This document shows positions 17,208-25,872 of a stretch of DNA of 64,000 nt, piece after piece. Position 1 is the first letter of the stretch. Each line of letters starts with the position of its first letter. Made by a program: the position numbers and the translations under genes. The stretch comes from Martinezella lusitana (GTDB lineage Bacteria; Pseudomonadota; Alphaproteobacteria; Rhizobiales; Rhizobiaceae). Under the pieces are notes generated by a model. The model was not told where the DNA came from. It worked only from the letters and a program-made list of their open reading frames with translations, and made no database searches. The DNA lies in contig NZ_JAFEVL010000075.1 in assembly GCF_016901135.1 (NCBI RefSeq), positions 62,001 through 126,000 of the forward strand. Direction: 5' to 3'.

Positions 17208-18650
17208 TCAGGGCTTCTTCATCACCTGTCCGTTGACCGTAACAGTCCGATCTTCATCCATCGTGACGTCCCAGCGTAGGCGACCGTCCGGATCGGTTTT
17301 TGCAAACCCCTTGGCGGCGAGCAGGCTGAAGGAGACATTGTTCAGACGAGGCTGCGTCTTGGCGGCCTCCTGAATGGCAGCGACAGTCTTGTCGAAATCG
17401 CGCGCCAAGATTGTTGCCTGCAGCGAATAGTCGGAATGGGCCTTGGTCGAGGCCTTCACCGCGCCGGAAACCTCGACGTCGTAGACACCGGAGGTAGCGC
17501 TTATCTTCGGAAATTCGAGCGTACCGTATCCGCTCGGGAACATCGTGCGCTTCAGCGTTTCAGCGGAAACCGGCGTCGCCCGCGTGGCGACCGCCTCGAG
17601 AGCCGTATCGATGAGGCCGGCGAAATTGATGTTGGGCACACCGAGCTGAACGTCCAATGTCTCGGGCAGGAAAGTCGAATAAGCCGCCGGGATGAGGTCC
17701 GCATCGGGAGTAAAGTGATCCGCCCGCAGCTCGAGATTGACATTGGACGCCTTGGTCAGACCATCCATCCTGAAGCTGTAGTCGACACGTTTGACGCCGA
17801 CCTTGCCCTTATCCGTTGCCACAACGGCATTGTTCAACGTCACGGTCTTGCTGAGCGAACCGAAAACGGGCAAGGCGCGGCGTACCAGCTGCTCGAACTT
17901 CTCGCTGCCGCTTTCCGAGAGCTGCTTCGCCTTCACGTGCTGCACGAAGAAGCGAATGAGCGCGCGCAGGTCCTTCACCGGCAGGCTCGTCGCTGTAACG
18001 CTCGTATTGACGCTCTCAGCACTGAAATTGACGGGCGAGCCGTGCGGCCGCAACGTGAATTGCTCATTGAGCCGCTGCAACGTGCCCTGCAATTGCAGAT
18101 CGACTTTGCCCGCCTCGGTGCTGTCGGTCACCGTATGGGCGAAAGAGGCGCTGTCGATGGTGGCATCGATCTTGCGCCCACTCCTTGGCCCGCTGCCGAC
18201 ACTTGAGAATTTCACGCCGCTGCTCTTGATGCCCATCGACCGCATCATCTCGATCGTGGGATCGAAAATGCCATCGAAAGAGGTGGAGGCAACGGAATAA
18301 GCGATGTCGGACACCGGCGAATGCAGGGAAATATCGAGGCTGTTATCGCCCTTCAAATGCCATTTGCCCTGATCGATCGGCTGCGCGAACATGGAAAGCG
18401 GCTTGAAACCCGTAACGGAGAACGCGCTGGAATTGATTTTGTCGAAAAACTTCGCAAGGTCGTAGGTAATCTCATACTGATCACCCGCCGGCTTGACCGA
18501 GACGAAATCGCTTCGGGCAAGATCGTTTGAAAGAGAATGCGTCAGTATATTGCGGAGGTCCTTGGCGCCTTGCTCGTTGATGTCGGCCGCCTGTGATGCG
18601 CCGGCAAGACCCATGGAAATAACCGCAGCGGCGATAGCCCTGGAGCGCAT
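17208..18650 (-). CDS. Secreted protein of unknown function, paralog 1 of a tandem pair
   Basis: The 480-residue product has a signal peptide (about 1-22, ending GASQAAD) and the same domain order as the next gene: NEQGAKDLRNILTHSLSNDLARSD, YEITYDLAKFFDKIN, SGVYDVEVSGAVKA, and the end DFDKTVAAIQEAAKT ... GFAKTDPDGRLRWDV ... VNGQVMKKP. The start at 18650 was chosen because AAGGAGAGGT precedes this ATG; the frame runs further upstream but becomes arginine-rich and not secretion-like. The pair most likely arose by duplication. The role is unknown; location and size suggest an envelope function. Confidence 0.75.
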   Translation of the reverse strand: MRSRAIAAAVISMGLAGASQAADINEQGAKDLRNILTHSLSNDLARSDFVSVKPAGDQYEITYDLAKFFDKINSSAFSVTGFKPLSMFAQPIDQGKWHLKGDNSLDISLHSPVSDIAYSVASTSFDGIFDPTIEMMRSMGIKSSGVKFSSVGSGPRSGRKIDATIDSASFAHTVTDSTEAGKVDLQLQGTLQRLNEQFTLRPHGSPVNFSAESVNTSVTATSLPVKDLRALIRFFVQHVKAKQLSESGSEKFEQLVRRALPVFGSLSKTVTLNNAVVATDKGKVGVKRVDYSFRMDGLTKASNVNLELRADHFTPDADLIPAAYSTFLPETLDVQLGVPNINFAGLIDTALEAVATRATPVSAETLKRTMFPSGYGTLEFPKISATSGVYDVEVSGAVKASTKAHSDYSLQATILARDFDKTVAAIQEAAKTQPRLNNVSFSLLAAKGFAKTDPDGRLRWDVTMDEDRTVTVNGQVMKKP

Positions 18651-18714
18651 GCCCGACCTCTCCTTTTGACCCTGATCGATTGAGTTCGACTGTTGAAGGG
18701 GCCGAGGGTATATG

Positions 18715-18960
18715 TCAAGTCGTTGATAGAAATGGCGTCGCAGCCTCGTGCGCAAGAGTTGCAATGTCATCACGGAGCTTCGCATTCCGGAGGTGCTTGC
18801 GCCTTCGGCCACTTTGTATTATACGCCACGCGTCCGCGTAGACACCCTTGGAGGCAATGCGGATGAGGCAGGGCTCGCCCTCCTCCAGTTCAACCGATAC
18901 GGCATATGACCGACCGGATGGACTCTCCATATAACCTCGAAAGGAATAGCTATGAGCCAC
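18715..18960 (-). CDS. Possible small protein overlapping the rplY start
   Basis: This 81-codon frame runs opposite to rplY and overlaps its first 9 bases. The translation is protein-like (SYAVSVELEEGEPCLIRIASKGVYADAWRIIQ, then a basic helix and a helical end), and an internal ATG at 18930 would avoid the overlap. No strong ribosome-binding site is seen. If real, it would be transcribed through the promoter region of rplY. I do not recognise a family. Confidence 0.4.
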   Translation of the reverse strand: MAHSYSFRGYMESPSGRSYAVSVELEEGEPCLIRIASKGVYADAWRIIQSGRRRKHLRNAKLRDDIATLAHEAATPFLSTT

Positions 18961-19569
18961 GAGAGCTACGAGCTAAAGGCCGAGGCGCGCGAACGGGTTG
19001 GTAAGGGGTCCGCCCGTGAACTTCGCCGCAATGGTTTGATTCCCGCTGTCATCTATGGTGACAAGCAGGCCCCCATTTCTATCGCTATCAACACCAATGA
19101 GGTGACGAAGCGCATCCACGCCGGCGGTTTTCTCACGACGATCGCAACGATCGACGTCGGCGGCAAGAAGTTCAAGGTTCTGCCGAAGGACTACCAGCTC
19201 GATCCGGTCCGTGACTTCACGGTTCACGTCGATTTCCTGCGCGTTTCCGGCAACACCGAAGTCACCGTCGAAATCCCGGTTCACTTCGAAAACCACGACA
19301 AGTCCCCGGGCCTCAAGGCTGGCGGCGTGCTGAATATCGTTCGTCACGAAGTCGAAGTTCACTGCCCGGCCGATGCGATCCCGGAATTCTTCACCGTTGA
19401 CCTCACCGGTCTGAAGAGCGGCGACAGCATTCACATCTCGAGCGTGAAGCTGCCGAAGAACGTCACGCCGACCATCTCCGACCGCGACTTCACGATCGCA
19501 ACGATCGTTGCCCCGGCAGCCGGTCTTACGGAAGAAGAAGCAGAAGGCGGCGAAGAAGCCAGCGCCTGA
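18952..19569 (+). CDS. rplY: 50S ribosomal protein L25 (CTC type, long form)
   Basis: L25 binds 5S rRNA in the large ribosomal subunit. The 205-residue product is the long, general-stress CTC form: an N-terminal L25 domain (about 1-95, beginning ELKAEARERVGKGSARELRRNGLIPAVIYG) and a C-terminal TL5-type beta domain (about 100-190), with an acidic tail (EEEAEGGEEASA). GAAAGGA lies 7 bases before the ATG. A good terminator follows. In many alphaproteobacteria rplY and pth are neighbours; here they are separated by a GGDEF/EAL gene and a periplasmic binding protein gene, which look inserted between them. Confidence 0.97.
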   Translation: MSHESYELKAEARERVGKGSARELRRNGLIPAVIYGDKQAPISIAINTNEVTKRIHAGGFLTTIATIDVGGKKFKVLPKDYQLDPVRDFTVHVDFLRVSGNTEVTVEIPVHFENHDKSPGLKAGGVLNIVRHEVEVHCPADAIPEFFTVDLTGLKSGDSIHISSVKLPKNVTPTISDRDFTIATIVAPAAGLTEEEAEGGEEASA

Positions 19570-19597
19570 TTGGCGTCTTCATTGCCAAGCATCCAGA

Positions 19598-19627
19598 CCC
19601 GCCTCCCCTATGGGGATGGCGGGTTTT
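19598..19627 (+). terminator. Rho-independent terminator of rplY
   Basis: CCCGCC-TCCCC pairs with GGGGA-TGGCGGG (one bulged base) around a 3-base loop and is followed by five T residues, 29 bases after the rplY stop. Confidence 0.9.
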
Positions 19628-19740
19628 TCACATCCGATCACTAATATTAGCATAAGTAAAAATAATGATTTGTTGAATCTATACTTTGATTGATATTCTT
19701 TAACCCCAGAATTTCAGCAACATTTAACACATTCATGGAA

Positions 19741-19800
19741 CCCTACGCGAAAGAGTTGTAGGGAACGGTATCCCAAGATCCGCCGGCCTATGACTGGGGA
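19741..19800 (+). promoter_or_regulatory. Structured leader of the GGDEF/EAL gene
   Basis: CCCTAC (19741-19746) and GTAGGG (19758-19763) form a hairpin, followed by a possible second one built on GGGA ... TCCC. The stretch before it (19628-19740) is AT-rich and likely holds the promoter. TGGGGA just before 19801 is the ribosome-binding site; it is better spaced for an ATG at 19805, which opens a 3-codon frame (MGL) whose stop overlaps the GGDEF/EAL start at 19813. Confidence 0.35.
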
Positions 19801-19812
19801 GCTAATGGGACT

Positions 19813-22179
19813 ATGAGCCATTCGGTCGAAAACAGGTTTTTCGCGATCGTCTGCGGAGCGCTGCTGGTTTTCGTAGCGCCGCTCTTTGTGCTGTTTCTTT
19901 TCCTGTCGTCGGAACGCGCCGAAAAGGAAATCAAGGATCACATCACCGTTCTGCTCGTCGCCAATGCCCAGGCTTTGGCAAAGCCGCTTTGGGATCTCGA
20001 CGAAGACAGCGTCACCCAGATCAGCGCAACGACGGTCGCCGAAGGCGCCATTGTCAGGGTCAATGTCCGCGACCTCTCCGGCCAGCTTGACGTCACGCAA
20101 TCGACCATTCCGAAATCCTACAAGGGCAATCTGGAGTCGGTCTCCCGTTCGATCGTCTATAACGGCGTCGATGGCGCAAAGAAGCTTGGCACTATCACGG
20201 TCTTCTATCCTCAACTCGGGCTCTTTGACGGTTTGAAGAACGAGGAGATCGTCTTCATCTCCATCTTCATCTTTGCCGTGCTGACGGTTTTCGGCGCGGC
20301 GCTGATCGGCAACCGCATTTTCGTCATCCAGCCATTGATGCGGCTGACGCACGCCGTCGAAGCGACGCGGCGGCTCGGTTCGCGCCATCATGTCGATTGG
20401 CAATCGAATGACGAAATGGGACGGCTCGCCAGCAGCTTCAACGATATGCAGAGCAAGCTTCAGCGCGAGGAAACCGAGCTGAAGCACGCTCATCGCCGCG
20501 CCACAGACACTTATAATCTGACGCCCGCCATGCTCTTCTCCCTCGACAAGGACGATTGCATCGCCGCCGTCAGCGATTACTGGCTCGCCGCTACCGGTTA
20601 TAATCGTGCCGAAGTGCTGGGACGTGAATTCGCCAGTCTGGTGCTGCCGGATTCGCGCTCGCAATATGTCGACCGCAAACACAGCCACCCCGACAGCGCC
20701 GCTCGCCTTGCCGTCACGGTAAAATTCCTTTGCCGGGACGGGCGTAAAATGGACGTCTTGATCCTCGAGACGACGGCAGTCCAGGATGGCCTCTCGCTGT
20801 CCGTCATGACCGATGTCACCGAACTCAAGCAATCCGAAGACCGGAACTTGCGCCAGGCGATTACCGACCATCTAACCGGCCTGTTGAACCGTCAGGGCTT
20901 CGAGACCGCACTCGACGCCAAGATCAACGAGGCGGACCTGCGCCATCGCGAGCTTGCCTGCCTCTTCATCGACCTCGACCGTTTCAAGTGGATCAACGAC
21001 AATATGGGCCATGCCGCCGGCGATGCGGCCCTGCGCGAGCTCGTATCGCGCCTGCAGGCTCGATTGAAGCCCGGCGATGTCGCTGCCCGCCTCGGCGGCG
21101 ACGAATTTGCGATCCTGCTACTGGCGGAAGACGCGGAAGCAAGAGCCATGGACATGGCCGCTCGCATCGCCGAAGTCTTCGACACGCCGTTCTATGGCGA
21201 CGCCCGCCTCAGCGCCAGCATCGGCATCGCCATCTATCCGCGCCATGCCGCCAACGCGGCCGAACTGCTGCTGAAATCCGATATCGCCATGTATGCCAAG
21301 AAGCGCGACGGCAAGAACGGCGCGCAGATCTTCGACAACGGCATGCTCGACGATTCCCGCCGCCGTGCCGAGCTGGAGAGCTACATCGAAAGCGGGCTCA
21401 GCGAAGACTGGTTCGAAGCCTATCTGCAACCAGTCGTCAATATCGATGATCGCTCGATTGCCGGCTTCGAGGCGCTGATGCGATTGCATCATCCGCAGAA
21501 GGGCATCCTGCCTCCGGGCCGCATCATCGAAGTTGCAGAAGAAACAGGCTCCATCATACGCATCGGCAATCGCATCATGGAAAAGGCGATCGCCCATTTC
21601 GCCCGCCTGTCGCGGCTCGACGGCATGCAGGACAGTTACATCGCGATCAATTTCTCACCCTTGCAGTTCGAGCCGGATCTGCCCGTGCGGATCGCAGCCC
21701 TGCTTTCGCGCTACGATATTTCCCCGCGGCGCATCGTCATCGAAATTACCGAAGCCGTGCTGATGGACGACAATCCGGAAACACGCATGGTCATCAACGA
21801 AATCTGCCACTACGGCTGCCGCATCGCGCTCGACGATTTCGGCACGGGTTATTCGTCGCTGAGCTATATCAATCGGTTCCCCGTCGACATCATCAAGATC
21901 GACCAATCCTTCATCCGCGCCATCAACGATACCGCCTCGGATGTCAGCGCCAAGAGCCGCATGCTGGTCGAGAGCATCACGACGCTCTCGCACAAGATGA
22001 ATTGCACGGTCATTGCCGAGGGTGTGGAAACCGAAGAGGAATGCGCGACCCTGCGCACCATGGGCATCGATTACGGGCAAGGCTATCTCTTCCATCGACC
22101 GCAGCATCCGGACAATCTCATGAAAACGCTGTCCGGCCCGCAATTCGACCACCTCTCCCCCGTAGCGCAGGCGTCATAG
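19813..22179 (+). CDS. Membrane GGDEF/EAL protein with HAMP and PAS domains
   Basis: The 788-residue protein is a cyclic-di-GMP enzyme. It has a first membrane helix at about 10-32, a periplasmic sensor part of about 110 residues, a second helix at about 147-167, a HAMP domain (about 168-220), a PAS domain (about 232-340), GGDEF (about 345-510) and EAL (about 520-775). The GGDEF site is intact (RLGGDEFA, 427-433) and the EAL motif is kept (FEALMR at about 552-557, with DDFGTGYSSLSYI further on), so both synthesis and hydrolysis of c-di-GMP are possible. The next gene, 2 bases on, encodes a periplasmic binding protein that may be its ligand sensor. Confidence 0.95.
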   Translation: MSHSVENRFFAIVCGALLVFVAPLFVLFLFLSSERAEKEIKDHITVLLVANAQALAKPLWDLDEDSVTQISATTVAEGAIVRVNVRDLSGQLDVTQSTIPKSYKGNLESVSRSIVYNGVDGAKKLGTITVFYPQLGLFDGLKNEEIVFISIFIFAVLTVFGAALIGNRIFVIQPLMRLTHAVEATRRLGSRHHVDWQSNDEMGRLASSFNDMQSKLQREETELKHAHRRATDTYNLTPAMLFSLDKDDCIAAVSDYWLAATGYNRAEVLGREFASLVLPDSRSQYVDRKHSHPDSAARLAVTVKFLCRDGRKMDVLILETTAVQDGLSLSVMTDVTELKQSEDRNLRQAITDHLTGLLNRQGFETALDAKINEADLRHRELACLFIDLDRFKWINDNMGHAAGDAALRELVSRLQARLKPGDVAARLGGDEFAILLLAEDAEARAMDMAARIAEVFDTPFYGDARLSASIGIAIYPRHAANAAELLLKSDIAMYAKKRDGKNGAQIFDNGMLDDSRRRAELESYIESGLSEDWFEAYLQPVVNIDDRSIAGFEALMRLHHPQKGILPPGRIIEVAEETGSIIRIGNRIMEKAIAHFARLSRLDGMQDSYIAINFSPLQFEPDLPVRIAALLSRYDISPRRIVIEITEAVLMDDNPETRMVINEICHYGCRIALDDFGTGYSSLSYINRFPVDIIKIDQSFIRAINDTASDVSAKSRMLVESITTLSHKMNCTVIAEGVETEEECATLRTMGIDYGQGYLFHRPQHPDNLMKTLSGPQFDHLSPVAQAS

Positions 22180-22181
22180 CA

Positions 22182-22925
22182 ATGAGGAACCGCATGCGAA
22201 AACTGCTGCTCACTGTCGCCGTCAGCCTGTCTTCGCTATCCGTCCTTTCCCCTGCCCGTGCTGAAACCATCCATTTCACGACCGAAGAATATCCGCCTTT
22301 CAATTATCGCGACGGCAAGACCCCCGTTGGAGCAACCGTCGAACAAGTACAGAAGGTCATGACCGACATCGGCGTCGATTACACGATCGACGTCATGCCC
22401 TGGGCCCGGGCCTACAACCAGGCGCTGACGGAGCCTTTCACCTGCGTATTCGCCACGGCTCACAACGACGAGCGCGACAAGCTCTTCAAATGGGTGCAGC
22501 CGTTGTTGATCGATCGCAACATCCTGATCAAGCACAGCGGCTCGACGGTTACAGCCGCCACGATCGACGAAGCCAAGAGGTACCTCGTCGGCACCTGGCG
22601 CCAGGACTATACGGAGACGGTACTGCGCCGGAACAATTTTCCGCGTATCGATGTGGGCAGCGACTTCAGGGCGACGCTGAAGAAATTGATGAGCGACCGC
22701 GTCGACCTGATGCCGATCTCGGAATCCTATTTCGACAAGCTGAAGAAGGACGGCAATGCCGTGGAGAAGGTGACGATCCTCTCCCAGCAACCCATGGGTA
22801 TCGCCTGCCAGAAGGATTTCCCCGACGATCTCCGGAGCAGAATGCAAACCGCGCTCGATGCGCTGATCGCCGACGGCACGCAGACGCGGATTTTCCTGAA
22901 GTACGGCCTGCACCTCGGCGAGTGA
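22182..22925 (+). CDS. Orphan periplasmic solute-binding protein (SBP_bac_3-like)
   Basis: The 247-residue product has a Sec signal peptide (about 1-27, ending SPARAE) and the start of family 3 binding proteins, TIHFTTEEYPPFNYRDGKTPVGATVEQVQKVM, then MPWARAYNQALTEPFTCVFATA and the RIDVGSDFRATLKKLMSDRVDLMPISES segment. No permease or ATPase gene is near, so it is probably not part of a transporter. The ATG lies 2 bases after the stop of the GGDEF/EAL gene; a cognate periplasmic sensor function, as for NspS with MbaA in Vibrio cholerae, is a reasonable guess. Confidence 0.85.
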   Translation: MRNRMRKLLLTVAVSLSSLSVLSPARAETIHFTTEEYPPFNYRDGKTPVGATVEQVQKVMTDIGVDYTIDVMPWARAYNQALTEPFTCVFATAHNDERDKLFKWVQPLLIDRNILIKHSGSTVTAATIDEAKRYLVGTWRQDYTETVLRRNNFPRIDVGSDFRATLKKLMSDRVDLMPISESYFDKLKKDGNAVEKVTILSQQPMGIACQKDFPDDLRSRMQTALDALIADGTQTRIFLKYGLHLGE

Positions 22926-22998
22926 CAGCATCCCGCCTTGACTTTGCCGTCAATTCCCTGTCGTGAAGGGCATCTGCATTTTCCAAGGGGTGAAGCGC

Positions 22999-23715
22999 AT
23001 GCTTCTCATCGCGGGCCTCGGCAATCCCGGCGCCAAATATCAGGGCAACCGCCACAATATCGGCTTCATGGCCGTGGATGCGATCCATCGCCGACACAGC
23101 TTTTCGCCGTGGTCGAAGAAGTTCAAGGCAGAGATTGCCGAAGGCGAGCTTGGCGGCCAGAAAGTGCTGCTCATCAAGCCGCAGACCTTCATGAACCTCT
23201 CCGGCGAATCTGTCGGCGAGGCCATGCGTTTCTACAAGCTCGAGCCATCCGATCTCGTGGTGATCTACGACGAACTTGATCTGCCTGCCGGCAAGGCGCG
23301 ACTGAAGAGCGGTGGCGGCCATGGCGGCCATAACGGCATCAAATCGATCGACGCCCATAGCGGCCGCGAATACAGGCGGCTACGCCTCGGCATCGGTCAT
23401 CCTGGCGTCAAGGAGTTGGTGCAAAACCATGTGCTCGGCGATTTCGCCAAGGTGGACCGGGACTGGCTGGAACCGTTGTTCGATACGCTCGCTGACAACG
23501 CCGACATGCTAGTGCGCGGCGAGGATTCGCAGCTGATGAACAAGATCGCGCTCGCCCTCGGCGGCAAGGCCGAGGAAGAGGCGCCAAAGGCGGAAAAGAA
23601 AGTCACGGCCAAATCGCATATCCATCAGGCGCGCAACCACAGCCAGCCGAGAATACCCGAAACCGGCCCGATGGCGGAGATGCTAAAAAGGATGTTCGGC
23701 AAGAAGGACAATTGA
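22999..23715 (+). CDS. pth: Peptidyl-tRNA hydrolase
   Basis: Pth frees tRNA from peptidyl-tRNA that drops off the ribosome. The 238-residue protein has IAGLGNPGAKYQGNRHNIGFM at the start (catalytic H19), KPQTFMNLSG, the DELDLPAGK loop and SGGGHGGHNGIKSI. The C-terminal 40 or so residues (EEEAPKAEKKVTAKSHIH) are a charged extension common in rhizobia. The start was placed at 22999 because AAGGGGTG precedes this ATG. A GNAT gene begins one base after the stop. Confidence 0.97.
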   Translation: MLLIAGLGNPGAKYQGNRHNIGFMAVDAIHRRHSFSPWSKKFKAEIAEGELGGQKVLLIKPQTFMNLSGESVGEAMRFYKLEPSDLVVIYDELDLPAGKARLKSGGGHGGHNGIKSIDAHSGREYRRLRLGIGHPGVKELVQNHVLGDFAKVDRDWLEPLFDTLADNADMLVRGEDSQLMNKIALALGGKAEEEAPKAEKKVTAKSHIHQARNHSQPRIPETGPMAEMLKRMFGKKDN

Positions 23716-23716
23716 A

Positions 23717-24196
23717 ATGCCGGAAGCATTAGCCGAAGACGCCGCTGGTATCGTGATCCGGCCGGCCGCCGCCGGGGATTTGTCTACGCTTCTTGCACTC
23801 TATCGGCATCTCAATGCTGATGATCCCGAACTGGAGCCCCATCTGGCGGAAAACCGCTTTGCCGAGATCCTCTCGCATCCCGGCATGACGATCTTCACGG
23901 CTTTCGCCGGCGACGAAGCGGTCTCCTCCGTTACCCTGGTGGTCATTCCCAACCTGACGCGCGGCGGCGCCTCCTATGCCTTGATCGAGAATGTCGTCAC
24001 GCACGCGTATTATCGTCAGCGCGGCCTTGCCAGGGCACTCATCGGAAGGGCCATAGCTTTGGCCTGGGAGGAGAATTGCTACAAGATCATGCTGCTGACC
24101 GGCTCCAAGGATCCGGCGACACTGCGCTTCTACGCCGATAGCGGCTTCAGCCAGGATAAGACAGGCTTCCAGATCCGCCGTCCCACCACCGTCTGA
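23717..24196 (+). CDS. GNAT family N-acetyltransferase
   Basis: The 159-residue protein has the GNAT fold: an N-terminal IRPAAAGDLSTLLALYRHL, the strand VTLVVIPNLTRGG and SYALIENVVTHAYYRQRGLARALIGRAI, in which RQRGLA is the acetyl-CoA pyrophosphate loop. It ends with ATLRFYADSGFSQDKTGFQI. The substrate is unknown. It starts one base after pth and is likely co-translated with it; a functional tie to tRNA rescue is not established. Confidence 0.88.
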   Translation: MPEALAEDAAGIVIRPAAAGDLSTLLALYRHLNADDPELEPHLAENRFAEILSHPGMTIFTAFAGDEAVSSVTLVVIPNLTRGGASYALIENVVTHAYYRQRGLARALIGRAIALAWEENCYKIMLLTGSKDPATLRFYADSGFSQDKTGFQIRRPTTV

Positions 24197-24211
24197 CAGG
24201 ATACTTGGAGG

Positions 24212-24523
24212 CTATTCTTCCGGTTCCGTCGTGAACATCAAAGGGAAGTCGGCGCTTTTCGCCAGATCGATCGCCTCCTGGGCCTTCGTCTCGGCGATAT
24301 CCCGCGCGCAAACCATCACGACACAGGTGCCGAGCTTATGCGCCGTCATCATGACGCGATAGCCCGCCTCCTCGCTCATGCGGAACACGGCCTTCAGCAC
24401 CATGATGACGAACTCGCGTGGCGTGTAATCGTCATTGACGAGAATGATCTTGTAAAGCTTCGGCCTCTCGACCTTCAGCTTGGTTTTGGTCTTTGGTTTC
24501 AGGACAACATCATTGTCACTCAT
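24212..24523 (-). CDS. clpS: ATP-dependent Clp protease adaptor ClpS (ClpS2-like)
   Basis: ClpS binds N-degron proteins and hands them to ClpA. The 103-residue product has a lysine-rich start (KPKTKTKLKVERPKLYKI), the binding-site region LVNDDYTPREFVIMVLKAVF, and VMMTAHKLGTCVVMVCARDIAETKA. The end, FPLMFTTEPEE, and the longer basic N-terminus fit the second copy (ClpS2) known from Agrobacterium rather than ClpS1. Two in-frame ATGs (24529, 24523) are close together. The frame extends far upstream but is not protein-like there. It converges on the GNAT gene. Confidence 0.93.
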   Translation of the reverse strand: MSDNDVVLKPKTKTKLKVERPKLYKIILVNDDYTPREFVIMVLKAVFRMSEEAGYRVMMTAHKLGTCVVMVCARDIAETKAQEAIDLAKSADFPLMFTTEPEE

Positions 24524-24758
24524 CGGCATCACCGTTGACGACAGAGAAAAAGGCTTTGAGCTAATGGCATTATTATAGTGCAGCGCACCACGCCATTCAA
24601 GGCGGACGGTGTCTCGGAGACGATGTGGCGCCGCAGCTTTTGAAGGCTTCAACCCGTCTTGCGGCAGAAAATCGGCTTGCTTTCCCCACAAGACTTGACC
24701 CGCAACGGCCCTTCCCCCATACGCACTGCAAAGATTTTCTAGATATGGACAAGGTGCC

Positions 24759-25862
24759 ATGGGTTTCAAATGCGGTATCGTCGGGCTGCCGAATGTCGGC
24801 AAGTCCACTCTGTTCAACGCGCTGACCAAGACGGCGGCGGCGCAGGCGGCGAATTATCCCTTCTGCACGATCGAGCCGAATACCGGTGAAGTCGCGGTTC
24901 CCGATCCGCGCATGCGCAAACTCGCCGACATCGCCAAGTCGAAGGAGCTGATCCCGACGCGCATCTCCTTCGTCGATATCGCCGGCCTGGTGCGCGGCGC
25001 CTCGAAGGGCGAAGGCCTCGGCAACCAGTTCCTCGCCAACATCCGCGAGGTCGACGCCATCGTGCATGTACTGCGCTGCTTCGAAGACAGCGACATCACC
25101 CATGTCGAAGGCCGCATCAATCCGGTTGCCGACGCCGAGACCATCGAGACCGAGCTGATGCTCTCCGATCTCGAGAGCCTGGAGCGCCGCACAGAACAGA
25201 TGCGCAAGCGCGCCACCAGCAAGGACAAGGAGTCCATGGCGATGCTGCCGATCATGGAAGCCTCGCTCAGCCTGCTGAACGAAGGCAAGCCGGTGCGCAC
25301 GCTGCTGTCGAAGCTCGATGCCGAGGAACTCCGCATCCTCAAGAGCCTGAACCTTCTGACCTCGCATCCGGTTCTCTATGTCTGCAACGTCGCCGAGGCT
25401 GATGCCGTGACCGGCAACGAGCATACGGCCGCGGTCGAAGTCATGGCGAAGGAGCAGAATTCCGAGGTGGTGATCATCTCAGCCGCCATCGAAGCGGAAG
25501 TGGCGCAGCTGCCCGAAGACGAATCCATCGAATTCCTCTCGGCGCTCGGCCTCGACGAAGCCGGGCTCGACCGGCTGATCCGCGCCGGCTACAAGCTGCT
25601 GCACCTCATCACCTATTTCACGGTGGGACCGAAGGAAACGCGCGCCTGGACGATTGAGCGCGGCACGAAGGCCCCACAGGCCGCCGGCGTCATCCATTCG
25701 GATTTCGAACGCGGCTTCATCCGCGCCAGCACCATCGCCTATGACGACTACGTCGCCTATAACGGCGAAGTGGGCGCCAAGGAAGCCGGCAAAATGCGCT
25801 CCGAAGGCAAAGAGTATATTGTCCAGGACGGCGATGTCCTCAACTTCCTCTTCAACGCCTAA
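24759..25862 (+). CDS. ychF: Ribosome-binding GTPase/ATPase YchF
   Basis: YchF (OLA1) is a conserved P-loop NTPase that prefers ATP and associates with ribosomes. The 367-residue protein has the P-loop GLPNVGKSTLFNAL at about 8-21, the VDIAGLVRGASKGEGLGNQFL switch region, the NxxE-like variant CNVAEAD in place of NKxD (typical of YchF), a coiled-coil insertion and the C-terminal TGS domain (ITYFTVGPKETRAWTI ... DFERGFIRA). The length is standard. It is transcribed away from clpS and converges on the DUF2157 gene. Confidence 0.97.
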   Translation: MGFKCGIVGLPNVGKSTLFNALTKTAAAQAANYPFCTIEPNTGEVAVPDPRMRKLADIAKSKELIPTRISFVDIAGLVRGASKGEGLGNQFLANIREVDAIVHVLRCFEDSDITHVEGRINPVADAETIETELMLSDLESLERRTEQMRKRATSKDKESMAMLPIMEASLSLLNEGKPVRTLLSKLDAEELRILKSLNLLTSHPVLYVCNVAEADAVTGNEHTAAVEVMAKEQNSEVVIISAAIEAEVAQLPEDESIEFLSALGLDEAGLDRLIRAGYKLLHLITYFTVGPKETRAWTIERGTKAPQAAGVIHSDFERGFIRASTIAYDDYVAYNGEVGAKEAGKMRSEGKEYIVQDGDVLNFLFNA

Positions 25863-25872
25863 AGAATGAAGG

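Noticed and set aside
19741..19812. A GEMM-type c-di-GMP riboswitch ahead of the GGDEF/EAL gene
   Set aside because: Some stretches resemble GEMM (GAAAG, CCGGCCTA), but the conserved GACGCAAAGC core and tetraloop receptor are missing.
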